From contig JAGTPG010000001.1 in the NCBI GenBank assembly GCA_018195615.1, forward strand, positions 434,001 to 498,000: a stretch of DNA of 64,000 bases, given 5' to 3'. Origin of the DNA: Streptomyces tuirus. GTDB lineage: Bacteria; Actinomycetota; Actinomycetes; Streptomycetales; Streptomycetaceae. Below are positions 37,888 through 46,968 of the stretch, in pieces (position 1 is the first letter of the stretch; every line of letters begins with the position of its first letter). The position numbers and the translations under genes were made by a program. Under the pieces are notes generated by a model. The model saw only the letters and a program-made list of their open reading frames with translations. It ran no database searches and was not told the origin of the DNA.

Positions 37888-38422
37888 ATGTCTGACATGA
37901 CCGAAACCACGCCCGGCTGGCTGTCCTCCGACGAACTGGAGATGACGCGCGCCCGCATGCCGATCCTGTACGTCGAGGCCGTCCCGGTCCGCGTCGACGA
38001 CAGCGGCGAAGTCACCAGCGTCGGCCTGCTGCTGCGCATCGGGCCCGACGGCACGGTCAGCCGGACGCTGGTCTCCGGCCGCGTACTGCACCACGAACGC
38101 GTCCGGGACGCCCTCCTGCGCCATCTGGAGAAGGACCTCGGCCCGGTCGCCCTGCCCGCGTCCCGGCCTCGCTGCAGCCGTTCACGGTCGCGGAGTACTT
38201 CCCGACGCAGGGCATCACGCCCTACCACGACCCCGCCAGCACGCGGTGTCCCTCGCCTACATCGTGCCGGTGACGGGTGACTGCCGGCCCCGGCAGGACG
38301 CGCTCGACCTGGTGTGGTTCAGCCCGCAGGAGGCCTTGTCGGAGGCGGTGCAGAGCGAGATGCCGGGTGGCCACGGGGTGCTGCTCAAGCAGGCGCTTGC
38401 GCACGCGGGCTGTGTGATCTAG
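37888..38422 (+). CDS. NUDIX-like protein (DUF4916 type), two frameshifts
   Basis: About 178 aa after repair. Starts MSDMTETTPGWLSSDELE; VEAVPVRVDDSGEV and LLLRIGPDG form the first strands; the later part FTVAEYFPTQG, AVSLAYIVPVTGDC and LDLVWFSPQEAL is typical of the actinobacterial family. The Nudix box is poorly kept, so hydrolase activity is doubtful. Breaks at CCC 38155-38157 and CCCC 38231-38234; adding one C to each yields LPRVPASLQPF and HDPRQHAVSLAY and the TAG at 38420-38422. No clear partner gene. Confidence 0.8.
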
Positions 38423-38455
38423 CCGGCCCGGGCGGGCACGGGAGGACCTTCGTCG

Positions 38456-39456
38456 ATGCGGCTTGTGGACATGCCCCTGCACGACCCGTTCGTCGTCGCC
38501 GACGGATCGACCCGCACCTACCACCTCTACACGTCCAACGTCCCGTCCGTGTCGGGCGTGGACGGCACCGGCACGATGGTCTACCGCAGCCGCGACCTGC
38601 GCGACTGGACGCGCCCCGTCGTGGTGTTCCGGACCGCCGAGCAGGAGGGCATCTGGGCCACGGACGGTGCCTGGGCGCCGGAGGTGCACGCCTGGAACGG
38701 CAGGTACTACCTGTTCACCACTCTGCACGACGAGAACCGGCCGCTCCCGGTCCCGGAACCCAACCAGTGGGGCGTGCCGTTCCGCACCCCGACCCACATG
38801 CGCGGCACGATCACCGCCGTCTCCGACTCGCCGCTCGGCCCCTTCACCGTCCTCGACCCGTCACGCCCGGTCCCGCCGGAACACCTCATGACCCTCGACG
38901 GCACGCTGTACGTCGACCCGTCCGGACAGCCCTGGATGGTGTACGCGCACGAGTGGCTGCAGACCATCGACGGAACCATGGAGGCGATCCGGCTGGCCCC
39001 GGACCTGTCCCGCCCGGTCGGCGACCCGGTCTTCCTCTTCAAGGCCTCGGACGCGCCCTGGACCGCCGAGCAGATCCCCGCCGGCGTACCGCACCAGCTC
39101 CCGCCGTACATCACCGACGGTCCCCAGCTGTACCGCACCCCCGACGGGTCCCTGCTCATGCTCTGGTCGACGTACGAGAAGAACGTGGCCGGCCAGGACG
39201 GGACCGTCAGCGGCGGCTACGTACAGACGTACGCCGTGTCGGGATCGGGGAACTGACGGGGCCGTGGCGGCAGCACCGCCCCCTGGTCCGCGACGACAGC
39301 GGCCACGGCATGCTGTTCCACACCTTCGACGGACGCCTGATGATGATCCTGCACCGGCCCTTCGAGAACGCGCGCGGGAAGCTGTACGAGATGGCGCTCC
39401 ACGGTCACGAGCTGCAGGTGCTGCGCCGGCGCGATGACCTGGACGGCGGCGGCTGA
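38456..39456 (+). CDS. glycoside hydrolase family 43 protein, frameshifted
   Basis: About 333 aa after repair. Five-bladed propeller glycosidase, acting on arabinan or xylan-type substrates in the family. HDPFVVADGSTRTYHLY holds the general-base Asp; APEVHAWNGRYYLF and the DGTLYVDPSGQPWMVY segment are also typical. No signal peptide, so it would act on oligosaccharides inside the cell. The frame is lost at GGGG 39247-39250; one G gives SGSGELTGPWRQHRPLV and the end LRRRDDLDGGG. ATG 38456 follows GGGAGGACC. Confidence 0.85.
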
Positions 39457-39488
39457 CCCGGAAAGATCGGCGAGCCCCGAAAAGATCA

Positions 39489-39518
39489 GCGGGCCCGCCG
39501 CTTCCGGCGGACCCGCTG
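39489..39518. terminator. hairpin shared by GH43 and tRNA-Pro copy 2
   Basis: AGCGGG...CCGCC pairs with GGCGG...CCCGCT around a GCTTCC loop, with single-base bulges. Follows the GH43 stop (plus) and the tRNA 3' end (minus). Confidence 0.75.
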
Positions 39519-39528
39519 TCGTTTCTGT

Positions 39529-39602
<74 letters not shown>

Positions 39603-39698
39603 TGCCCGTCTGACCTGGGGATTCCCCGGCCGAACGCGCAGGGAAACAATACCGCACTCGCGCCGGTGATCGCGCATCCGTTTCCGGGCGGCTCCCGC

Positions 39699-39729
39699 TT
39701 GACCTCAAGATTGGTTGAGGTTGCAGGCT
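39699..39729 (+). promoter_or_regulatory. SoxR/MerR-type promoter of the transketolase genes
   Basis: -35 TTGACC (39699-39704), then ACCTCAA-N6-TTGAGGT (39702-39721), a perfect inverted repeat in an over-long 19-base spacer, then -10-like CAGGCT (39724-39729). This is the architecture of MerR-family activators and the repeat closely resembles the SoxR box. The ATG is seven bases past the -10, so the message would be leaderless. Confidence 0.7.
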
Positions 39730-39736
39730 CGTCGGC

Positions 39737-40447
39737 ATGACCAACATGACGAGCGCGACGGACGTGACGTACGGCTATGCCGACCTGCCGGGGCTGATGG
39801 GCCTGATGACCGGCGACGAGAAGCACGGCCCGGCCGCGACCTCCACGCTGGACGTGCTGTGGGTGCTCTACGACCGGGTGCTCCGGGTGAGCCCCGAGCG
39901 GAGGGCCGACCCGGAGCGGGACCGGTTCCTGCTGTCGAAGGGGCACGGCCCCATGGCGTACTACGCCGTGCTGGCCGCCAAGGGCTTCGTGCCGGTGGAC
40001 TGGCTGCCCGGCTTCGGCTCGTACGACTCCCCGCTCGGCCACCACCCCGACCGCACGCTCGTGCCGGGGGCCGAGATCGGCAGCGGGTCGCTGGGACACG
40101 GGCTGCCGATCGCCGTCGGTACGGCGCTGGGGCTGCGTGCCCAGGGGCTGGGCGAGCCCCGGGTGTGGGCGCTGATCGGGGACGCCGAGCTGGACGAGGG
40201 CAGCAACCATGAGGCGATCGCCTTCGCCGGGCCCGCCGGTCTCGACCGGCTGCACACCGTCGTGGTGGACAACTCCTCCGCGACCTACGCGCGTCCCGGC
40301 GGGATCGCCGCCCGCTTCGAGGCGGCCGGCTGGTCCGCGGTGACCGTCGACGGCCGTGACCACGAGGCGCTGTTCGCCGCCTTCACCGCGCCGCACCCGG
40401 GCCGCCCGCACGTGGTCGTGGCCCGTGTCGAGCCGAAGTCCGCCTGA
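39737..40447 (+). CDS. transketolase, N-terminal (TPP-binding) subunit
   Basis: 236 aa, the first half of a transketolase made as two chains. LLSKGHGPMAYYAVLAAKGF, GSGSLGHGLPIAVGTALG and the TPP motif GDAELDEGSNHEA followed by VVVDNSS are present. With the next gene it should move two-carbon ketol units between sugars in the pentose phosphate pathway or a specialised branch. The start lies right behind a MerR-type promoter with no ribosome binding site, fitting leaderless translation. Confidence 0.92.
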   Translation: MTNMTSATDVTYGYADLPGLMGLMTGDEKHGPAATSTLDVLWVLYDRVLRVSPERRADPERDRFLLSKGHGPMAYYAVLAAKGFVPVDWLPGFGSYDSPLGHHPDRTLVPGAEIGSGSLGHGLPIAVGTALGLRAQGLGEPRVWALIGDAELDEGSNHEAIAFAGPAGLDRLHTVVVDNSSATYARPGGIAARFEAAGWSAVTVDGRDHEALFAAFTAPHPGRPHVVVARVEPKSA

Positions 40448-40478
40448 GCCGCTTCTTCCGGAAAGGAACCCGAATTCC

Positions 40479-41390
40479 ATGGACACCATGCGTGACCGTT
40501 TCGCCCCTGTCGTCTCCCGACTGCTCGACGAGGATCCCCGGGTCGCCGTGGTCCTCGCCGAGATCGGCGCGGACGGCTTCGCCGAGGCCGCCCGTCGTCA
40601 TCCCGGCCGGGTCGTCAACGTCGGCATCCGCGAACAGCTCCTGGTCGGGGCCGCGGCGGGGCTGGCCCTGACCGGGCTGCGGCCCGTCGTGCACACCTTC
40701 GCCAGCTTTCTCGTCGAGCGGCCCTTCGAGCAGGTCAAGCTGGACCTCGGGCACCAGGACGCGGGTGCGGTGCTGGTGAGCGCCGCCGCCTCCTTCGACT
40801 GGCCGGCGGGCGGCTACACCCATATGGCGCCGGGAGACGTGGCGCTGCTCGACACCCTGGACGGCTGGACCGTCCATGTGCCGGGCCACCCGGACGAGGC
40901 CGAGACGCTGCTGCGGCACGCGGTCGCCGCGGGCGACGACAAGGTGTACGTGCGGCTGTCGCTCCAGTCCAACGGGCGGGCGCTGCCCGTGGACGGGGAG
41001 CGGTTCCGCACGGTCCGCGAGGGGCGCTCGGGTGTCGTGGTCGCCGTCGGGCCGATGCTCGACGCCGTGCTCGCCGCCACGGAGGGCCTGGACGTCAGCG
41101 TCCTGTACGCGACGACCGTCCGCCCCTTCGACGGGGCGGCTCTGCGCCGGGCCACCGCGGCGGCCGGGGCGAACGTCGTCCTGGTCGAGCCCTACCTGGC
41201 GGGCACCTCGACGGCGGCCGCGAACGACGCCTTGTCGGAGGTGCCGCACCGGGTGCTGGGACTGGGCGTGGGCCGTCGTGAACTGCGGCGCTATGGGCAG
41301 GTGGAGGAGCATGTGGCCGCCCACGGCCTCGACGCCCGGTCGCTGCGGGAGCGCATCGGGGGCTTCGTCGGGGCGGCGACTTCCGTATGA
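40479..41390 (+). CDS. transketolase, C-terminal subunit
   Basis: 303 aa from ATG 40479 after GGAAAGGAACC. Pyrimidine-binding domain with catalytic Glu in VNVGIREQLLVGAAAGLAL and SFLVERPFEQVKLDL, then the C-terminal transketolase domain. Completes the enzyme of the previous gene, 31 bases upstream. Split transketolases of this kind usually sit in secondary metabolism or sugar-catabolic loci; here no such genes are adjacent. Confidence 0.92.
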   Translation: MDTMRDRFAPVVSRLLDEDPRVAVVLAEIGADGFAEAARRHPGRVVNVGIREQLLVGAAAGLALTGLRPVVHTFASFLVERPFEQVKLDLGHQDAGAVLVSAAASFDWPAGGYTHMAPGDVALLDTLDGWTVHVPGHPDEAETLLRHAVAAGDDKVYVRLSLQSNGRALPVDGERFRTVREGRSGVVVAVGPMLDAVLAATEGLDVSVLYATTVRPFDGAALRRATAAAGANVVLVEPYLAGTSTAAANDALSEVPHRVLGLGVGRRELRRYGQVEEHVAAHGLDARSLRERIGGFVGAATSV

Positions 41391-41414
41391 GCCCCAGGAG
41401 GCCTCAGTGGCGCC

Positions 41415-41771
41415 TCAGTCCGCCGGGAGGCCCAGCCGGGGGTGCGCCTCGAGGAGGCGAGTCGGGGCCGCCTGGCGCCAGGAGTCGGCGAGGATGTCCC
41501 GCAACTCGCCCTCGTCCTCCAGCGCGTCGAGCCGGGCCCGCACCCAGGCGAACTGCGCCTCGTGGTCGGCGATCCAGAACTTCCCCGGCTCGGCGAGCAC
41601 CAGCTCGTTCCGCTCCTCCTTGGGGCAGCGCACGGCGAGGGACGTCTCGTCCTCCGGCAGCGTGGCGAACATCTTCCCCGCGACCCGGAACGTGGGCATG
41701 CTCCAGGCGATCTTCTCCGTCGTGTCCGGCAGGGACAGGGCGATACGGCGTACGTCTTCGGCATCCGGCAT
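41415..41771 (-). CDS. MmcQ/YjbR-family protein
   Basis: 118 aa from ATG 41771 (an upstream ATG at 41795 is possible). The CyaY-like fold of the family is recognisable from ALSLPDTTEKIAWSMPTFRV, GKMFATLPEDETSLAVR and KFWIADHEAQFAWVRARLD. Members are often labelled DNA-binding, with little evidence. Last gene of a short minus-strand group after the GNAT gene, 30 bases downstream. Confidence 0.82.
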   Translation of the reverse strand: MPDAEDVRRIALSLPDTTEKIAWSMPTFRVAGKMFATLPEDETSLAVRCPKEERNELVLAEPGKFWIADHEAQFAWVRARLDALEDEGELRDILADSWRQAAPTRLLEAHPRLGLPAD

Positions 41772-41801
41772 GGCAGGCACGGTAGCGGCTCCCACTGACA
41801 G

Positions 41802-42329
41802 TCACCTGGTGAGAGCGGTTGCCGGTAGCTGCTTGTAGTAGATCGTCGTGGGCCGGAGCACGCCGTCGGGGCCGGCCGCGTAGTCGGGGATCGCGCCGAT
41901 CGGGGTCCAGCCGGTGGACTGGTACAGGTGTTCGGCGGGGCTGTCGGTCTCGGTGTCCAGGTGCAGCAGGGTGACACCGTCGGCCACGGCAGCGTCCTCC
42001 GCGGTCGCCAGGAGCCGGCGGCCGAGGCCCCGGCCCCGGGCGTCGGGGTGCACCATGAGCTTGACGAGCTCGGCGCGGTGACGGCTGTTGGCCTTGCCGG
42101 GGAAGGCCAGGCTCACGGTGCCGCGCACCCGGTCCCCGTCGTACGCCGCCCACACCGCGAGCCGGCCCGCGGCCACGTCGGCGGCCCGCTCCTCCCACCA
42201 GGCGAGCGCCTGCGGACGGTCGAGCGGTGCGAGGAAACCGACCGAGGCGCCACCGTTCACGGTCTCGACCAGCAGGCCCGCCAACTCCCCGGCGTGCTCG
42301 AGCAGTCGGGTCTCGTCCAGACGGATCAC
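41802..42329 (-). CDS. GNAT-family N-acetyltransferase
   Basis: 175 aa. The acetyl-CoA loop is LMVHPDARGRGLGRRLLATAE (motif A, R/Q-x-x-G-x-G/A form); ADGVTLLHLDTETDS precedes the last strands. Substrate unknown. ATG 42329 overlaps the XRE-cupin stop by four bases, so it is coupled to that regulator and may modify or remove the compound the regulator senses. Confidence 0.88.
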   Translation of the reverse strand: MIRLDETRLLEHAGELAGLLVETVNGGASVGFLAPLDRPQALAWWEERAADVAAGRLAVWAAYDGDRVRGTVSLAFPGKANSRHRAELVKLMVHPDARGRGLGRRLLATAEDAAVADGVTLLHLDTETDSPAEHLYQSTGWTPIGAIPDYAAGPDGVLRPTTIYYKQLPATALTR

Positions 42330-42898
42330 GGCCGCACCACCGCCAGCAGATACCGCACGCCTTCGGGAGCGTCACACCGGAACCGGGTCGGCCCCCACAC
42401 CCGCATCCGCAGGCAGTCGCCGGTGACGAGGTGGTGTTCGGTGTCCTGCGCGGTCACGTCGAGGGCGCCTTCCAGGATCCAGATGTGCTGCTCCAGACCG
42501 GCCACCGGGGGACGGTCATAGGCGATGTCGGCGCCGGCGGTCAGGCGTCCCTCGACCAGTTCGCCGCGCAGCGCGGGGTGCGGTGGCGACACCGATCGCC
42601 GGACGAAGCCGGAGGCCTGGTCCTGCCACACGGGCTGGTCGGCGGCGCGCACCACGGGCGCCGGTTCGGCCTCGACCTCGCTGAGCAGTTGGGACATGGT
42701 CCGCCCGTAGACGGCGCACAGACGGTTCAGGAGCGAGGCGGTGGGGCTGATCTCCGCCCGCTCGGCCCGGGACAGGGTGGACCGGCTCACTCCGCTGCGG
42801 TCGGCCAACTCGCCCAGGGACCATCCGTGTTCGGCTCGCAGCTCGGCCAGGCGTACGCCGAGCCGAGTGTCGACGGGGTCCGTGTCATCGCTTCTCAC
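42326..42898 (-). CDS. XRE-cupin regulator, leaderless
   Basis: 190 aa. HTH at about 14-66 (GELADRSGVSRSTLSRAERA) and a C-terminal cupin (LEQHIWILEGALDVTA; GDCLRMRVWGPTRFRC). GTG 42898 lies inside a perfect palindrome and directly after a -10 hexamer, so the message starts at the GTG or very near. Likely autoregulated and controls the coupled GNAT gene. Confidence 0.87.
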   Translation of the reverse strand: MRSDDTDPVDTRLGVRLAELRAEHGWSLGELADRSGVSRSTLSRAERAEISPTASLLNRLCAVYGRTMSQLLSEVEAEPAPVVRAADQPVWQDQASGFVRRSVSPPHPALRGELVEGRLTAGADIAYDRPPVAGLEQHIWILEGALDVTAQDTEHHLVTGDCLRMRVWGPTRFRCDAPEGVRYLLAVVRP

Positions 42899-42932
42899 AT
42901 CCGGGAGATTATCCCGGATGTGAGACAGTCAA
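42894..42932 (-). promoter_or_regulatory. palindromic operator overlapping promoter and start codon
   Basis: CTCACATCCGGGA (42894-42906) and its exact complement (42912-42924) flank GATTA. On the minus strand TTGACT (42932-42927) precedes it and TAATCT (42911-42906), in its centre, fits a -10; the GTG follows seven bases later. The 15-base spacer is short. Confidence 0.7.
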
Positions 42933-42944
42933 GTTTCGGAGTCC

Positions 42945-43862
42945 TCACACCGGCAGCGGCTGCGCCTGGGCCGCGGCGCCCAGCGCGTCCAGCACCGGGC
43001 GGATCAGGGGATGCCCCTCGGCTCCCCGGCGTACGGCGGCGAAGACCCGCCGGGTGGGGGCGGTGCCGTCGACGGGGCGGACGACCACCCCGGCGAGCTC
43101 CATGCCGCGCAGCGCCGACCGGGGCACCAGGGCGACGCCCGCATCGGCCGAGGCGAGGGCGACGACCGCGCGGAAGTCGTCCGAGGAGTGCTCCATACGG
43201 GGCTGGAATCCGGCGTTCTCGCAGGCCAGGACCACCACGTCATGGCAGGGGTTGCCCGGGTACGGGCCGATCCACGGGTCCTTGGCCAGTTCGGCCAGCG
43301 GAACCTCAGCCGAGCCGGCCAGCCGGTGGGTGACCGGGACGACCGCGTCGAAGGGCTCGGCGTACAGCGGTACGTAGGTCAGCCGCGGGTCGTCGGCCGG
43401 CGGGGCGCCCCGGTACTCGACGGCGACGGCGACATCGACCTGCCGGTCCAGCACCATCGGCAGGCTGGCGTCGCCCTCGGCGTCCTGGACGCGGATGCGG
43501 ATTCCGGGCGCCGACTCGGCGAGGCGGGCCACCGCGGGCGCGACGACCAGGGCGATACCGGTGGCGAAGGAGGCGACCGTGACGGTGCCGGCCGCTCCCG
43601 AGCTGTAGGCGGCGAGCTCGGCCTCGGCCCGCTCCAGCTGGGCCAGGACCGCGTTGGTGTGACTGAGCAGGATCTCGCCGGCGGCGGTGAGCCGTACGCC
43701 CTTGGCGCCGCGCTCGACGAGCCGGTGCCCCGTCTCCTGCTCCAGCGCGGCGAGCTGCTGGGAGACGGCCGACGGGGTGAGGTACAGCGCGGCGGCAGCC
43801 GCCGTCACCGTACGGTGGTCGGCCACCGCACGGAGGATGTGGAGCCGCCGCGCCTCGATCAT
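42945..43862 (-). CDS. LysR-family transcriptional regulator
   Basis: 305 aa. N-terminal winged HTH (RILRAVADHRTVTAAAAAL, then YLTPSAVSQQLAALEQETGH) and a substrate-binding C-terminal domain from about residue 90. Lies 31 bases after kbl on the same strand, unlike the usual divergent placement of LysR genes next to their targets. Target unknown; threonine catabolism or the genes further downstream are possible. Start ATG 43862 with a weak GAGAG box. Confidence 0.88.
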   Translation of the reverse strand: MIEARRLHILRAVADHRTVTAAAAALYLTPSAVSQQLAALEQETGHRLVERGAKGVRLTAAGEILLSHTNAVLAQLERAEAELAAYSSGAAGTVTVASFATGIALVVAPAVARLAESAPGIRIRVQDAEGDASLPMVLDRQVDVAVAVEYRGAPPADDPRLTYVPLYAEPFDAVVPVTHRLAGSAEVPLAELAKDPWIGPYPGNPCHDVVVLACENAGFQPRMEHSSDDFRAVVALASADAGVALVPRSALRGMELAGVVVRPVDGTAPTRRVFAAVRRGAEGHPLIRPVLDALGAAAQAQPLPV

Positions 43863-43893
43863 GCGATCGATTCTCTCAGGTCGCCGGCGTCGC

Positions 43894-45087
43894 TCAGCCG
43901 GCCAGCTCCGCCCGTGCCGCGACGAACGCGTCCACCGCGCGGTGGACGTCCTGCGTGGAGTGCGCGGCCGACAGCTGGACCCGGATCCGGGCCTGCCCCT
44001 GCGGCACGACCGGGTAGGAGAAGCCGATCACGTACAGGCCGCGCTCCAGCAGCAGCTCCGCCATGCGCCCGGCGACCGCCGCGTCGCCGATCATCACCGG
44101 GGCGATGGCGTGGTCGCCGGGGAGGACGTCGAAGCCCTCCTCGGTCATCCGGCTCCGGAACAGGGCCGTGTTCTCGGCGAGCCGGACGCGCAGGTCGTCC
44201 GCCGACTCCAGCAGGTCGAGCACCTTGAGCGAAGCCGCCGCGATCACCGGGGCCAGTGTGTTGGAGAAGAGATAGGGCCGGGAGCGCTGGCGGAGCAGGG
44301 CGACGATCTCGGCGCGGGCGGCGACATAGCCGCCGGAGGCACCGCCGAGCGCCTTGCCGAGGGTGCCGGTGATGATGTCGACGCGGTCCATGACGCCGTG
44401 CAGCTCGGGGGTGCCGCGGCCGCCGGGGCCGACGAAGCCGACGGCGTGCGAGTCGTCGACCATGACCATCGCGTCGTAGCGGTCGGCGAGATCGCAGATC
44501 TCGCGCAGCGGCGCCACGTAGCCGTCCATGGAGAAGACGCCGTCGGTGACGATCAGCCGGCGACGCGCGTCGGACGCCTCCTTCAGCCGGGCCTCCAGCT
44601 CGGCCAGGTCACGGTTGGCGTACCGCAGGCGGCGGGCCTTGGACAGCCGGATGCCGTCGATGATCGACGCGTGGTTGAGCGCGTCGGAGATGACCGCGTC
44701 CTCCGGGCCGAGCAGGGTCTCGAAGACGCCGCCGTTGGCGTCGAAGCAGGAGGAGTAGAGGATCGTGTCCTCCTGGCCGAGGAACGCCGAGAGCCTGGCC
44801 TCCAGTTCCTTGTGCACCTCCTGGGTGCCGCAGATGAAGCGGACGGACGCCATGCCGTAGCCCCAGCGGTCCAGGGCCTCGTGGGCGGCGGCGATCACCT
44901 CGGGGTGGTCGGCGAGGCCGAGGTAGTTGTTGGCGCAGAAGTTGAGGACCTCGCCGGGCCGGCCGCCCGCGGTGACGTCCACCGTGGCGGACTGCGGGGT
45001 GCCGATCACGCGCTCGGGCTTGTGGAGGCCGGCGGCGCGGATCTCGTCGAGGGTGGCGCGCAGGTCGTCGCGCACGGAGTCGAACAT
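43894..45087 (-). CDS. kbl: glycine C-acetyltransferase (2-amino-3-ketobutyrate CoA ligase)
   Basis: 397 aa, usual length. PLP enzyme of the alpha-oxoamine synthase family, splitting 2-amino-3-ketobutyrate with CoA into glycine and acetyl-Co[33 protein letters not shown] and the PLP-lysine segment [18 protein letters not shown] are present. Works directly after Tdh, whose gene is 36 bases upstream in the same operon. AGGAGCTCTCCG precedes ATG 45087. Intact. Confidence 0.95.
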   Translation of the reverse strand: MFDSVRDDLRATLDEIRAAGLHKPERVIGTPQSATVDVTAGGRPGEVLNFCANNYLGLADHPEVIAAAHEALDRWGYGMASVRFICGTQEVHKELEARLSAFLGQEDTILYSSCFDANGGVFETLLGPEDAVISDALNHASIIDGIRLSKARRLRYANRDLAELEARLKEASDARRRLIVTDGVFSMDGYVAPLREICDLADRYDAMVMVDDSHAVGFVGPGGRGTPELHGVMDRVDIITGTLGKALGGASGGYVAARAEIVALLRQRSRPYLFSNTLAPVIAAASLKVLDLLESADDLRVRLAENTALFRSRMTEEGFDVLPGDHAIAPVMIGDAAVAGRMAELLLERGLYVIGFSYPVVPQGQARIRVQLSAAHSTQDVHRAVDAFVAARAELAG

Positions 45088-45123
45088 CGGAGAGCTCCTG
45101 ATGTGGCTGCGGAATGGAGGGGG

Positions 45124-46152
45124 TTACGCGGTCCAGTCGAGGATGACCTTGCCGCCGCGGCCGCTCGCCGCGTCGGCGAACGCCGCCTCGAAGTCGCGGT
45201 GGCCGTACCGGCCGGTGATCACGGGCGCGAGGTCGAGGCCGCCTTCCAGCAGGACGGACATCGCGTACCAGGTCTCGAACATCTCGCGGCCGTAGATGCC
45301 CTTGACGGTGATCATCGAGGTGACGATCCGGGCCCAGTCGACGGGGAACTCCTCGGCGGGGAGACCGAGCATCGCGATCCGGCCGCCGTGCGTCATGTTG
45401 GCGATCATGTCGCGCAGGGCCTCGGGGCGGCCGGACATCTCCAGGCCGATGTCGAAGCCCTCGCGCAGGCCGAGCGTGCGTTGTCCGTCGGCGATGCCGG
45501 CGCCGGAGACGTTCAGCGCGAGACTGACGCCGATCTTGCGGGCCAGTTCCAGCCGCTCCTCGCTGACGTCGGTGATCACGACGTTGCGGGCGCCGGCGTG
45601 CTGGGCGACGGCGGCGGCCATCAGGCCGATGGGACCCGCCCCGGTGATCAGTACGTCCTCGCCGACCAGCGGGAACGACAGCGCGGTGTGCACGGCGTTG
45701 CCGAACGGGTCGAAGATGGCGGCCACGTCGAGGTCGACGGGCACCCGGTGCACCCAGACGTTGCCGGCGGGCAGGGCGACGTACTCGGCGAACGCGCCGT
45801 CCCGGCCCACGCCCAGCCCTACGGTGGCCCGGCACAGGTGCCGGCGGCCGGCCAGGCAGTTGCGGCACTTCCCGCACACCAGATGGCCCTCGCCGCTCAC
45901 CCGGTCGCCGACGCCGATGTCGGTGACGTCCCGCCCGGTCTCGACGACCTCGCCCACGAACTCGTGCCCGACCACCAGCGGGGTGCGGATCGACTGCTGC
46001 GCCCAGCCGTCCCAGGCCCTGATGTGCAGGTCGGTGCCGCAGATACCGGTGCGCAGAACCTTGATCAGTACGTCGCCGGGCCCGACGGTGGGCTCCGGGA
46101 CGTCCGCGAGCCACAGTCCGGGCTCCGCCTTCTGTTTGACCAGCGCCTTCAC
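45124..46152 (-). CDS. tdh: L-threonine 3-dehydrogenase
   Basis: 342 aa from GTG 46152 after AGGAGCCGTAGCG. Zinc-dependent MDR: catalytic zinc site CGTDLHI and GHEFVGEV, structural zinc cysteines [18 protein letters not shown] site [14 protein letters not shown]. Oxidises L-threonine to 2-amino-3-ketobutyrate for Kbl. The open frame extends upstream, but only the GTG has a ribosome binding site. The 182 bases upstream should hold the tdh-kbl promoter; none is obvious. Confidence 0.95.
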   Translation of the reverse strand: MKALVKQKAEPGLWLADVPEPTVGPGDVLIKVLRTGICGTDLHIRAWDGWAQQSIRTPLVVGHEFVGEVVETGRDVTDIGVGDRVSGEGHLVCGKCRNCLAGRRHLCRATVGLGVGRDGAFAEYVALPAGNVWVHRVPVDLDVAAIFDPFGNAVHTALSFPLVGEDVLITGAGPIGLMAAAVAQHAGARNVVITDVSEERLELARKIGVSLALNVSGAGIADGQRTLGLREGFDIGLEMSGRPEALRDMIANMTHGGRIAMLGLPAEEFPVDWARIVTSMITVKGIYGREMFETWYAMSVLLEGGLDLAPVITGRYGHRDFEAAFADAASGRGGKVILDWTA

Positions 46153-46334
46153 CGCTACGGCTCCTGAGGGTGAGTCCCGGCTCCGGGCATGCCGAAAACG
46201 CCCCTGGGCCGGGAGAGGAGTGGAATCGCACAGCAATCTGCCGCACCTCGGCCGCACCGGTCCATCGAGGATTTCTTAAGCGCCGCCTCAGCTTTCCTTC
46301 ACGCCTCAGGGGGCACAGCGCAAGCGCCGGGCGT

Positions 46335-46907
46335 TCAGCAGGGCAGCCAGCCGTCCCGGCCCTCCAACTGCAGGACGAGCTGCGCGGCGTGTTCCTTGAT
46401 GGCCGTCAGGCCCGGTTTTCCCCAGGGCCGCGGTGCGACGTCGGCGACGCTGACCGTGCCCAGCACGAGGCCCGTGGCGTCGATGAGCGGCGCCCCGAGA
46501 TAGGAGCGGATGCCGAACTCGTCCACCACCGGATTGCCCGCGAACCGCGGGTAGTCGCTGACGTCCTCCAGCACCAGGGCCTTGCGTCGCGCCACCACAT
46601 GGGGGCAGAAGCCATGGTCGCGGGGCAGGGCACGGCCCACCCGCGGGCTGGTGCCGTCGCTCCGTACCACCGGCGCGATGTCAGGAACACACAGGCCCGC
46701 GTAGAACTGCCCTTGCTCGTGCGGGAAGTTGACCATGGCGTACGGTGCCCCGGTGAGCTCGGCGAGGCGGTGCGCGAAGGCGTCGAGTGCGGGTTCGGGG
46801 CGCTCCCCCAGGCCCAGCCCGCGCAGTCGGCGAACGCGGGCGGGGGCCTCCTTGTCCTCGGGTGTGAGCAGCAGACGACCGGCCGGGCGGGGCGGGTCGT
46901 AGCTCAT
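46335..46907 (-). CDS. GAF-domain protein at the end of the conservon
   Basis: 190 aa from ATG 46907 after AGGAGCACGCCC. One GAF domain (about 35-185): LAELTGAPYAMVNFPHEQGQ, then GFCPHVVARRKALVLEDVSDY, then SYLGAPLIDATGLVLGTVSV. The CPHV and Y-G-A-P-L pattern is shared by many stand-alone sensory GAF proteins. It follows cvnD by 61 bases on the same strand and is probably a fifth member of the operon, supplying a ligand or redox input. Stop is TGA after the last Cys (DGWLPC). Confidence 0.85.
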   Translation of the reverse strand: MSYDPPRPAGRLLLTPEDKEAPARVRRLRGLGLGERPEPALDAFAHRLAELTGAPYAMVNFPHEQGQFYAGLCVPDIAPVVRSDGTSPRVGRALPRDHGFCPHVVARRKALVLEDVSDYPRFAGNPVVDEFGIRSYLGAPLIDATGLVLGTVSVADVAPRPWGKPGLTAIKEHAAQLVLQLEGRDGWLPC

Positions 46908-46968
46908 GGGCGTGCTCCTGGGTTGTGGGCATGTGTCATATACGGGCCTCCGGGAGGGTGTTCGGGTG

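Noticed and set aside
43687..46167. 826-aa open frame on the plus strand over kbl and tdh
   Set aside because: Mirror frame of two conserved enzymes; no ribosome binding site and no family motif.
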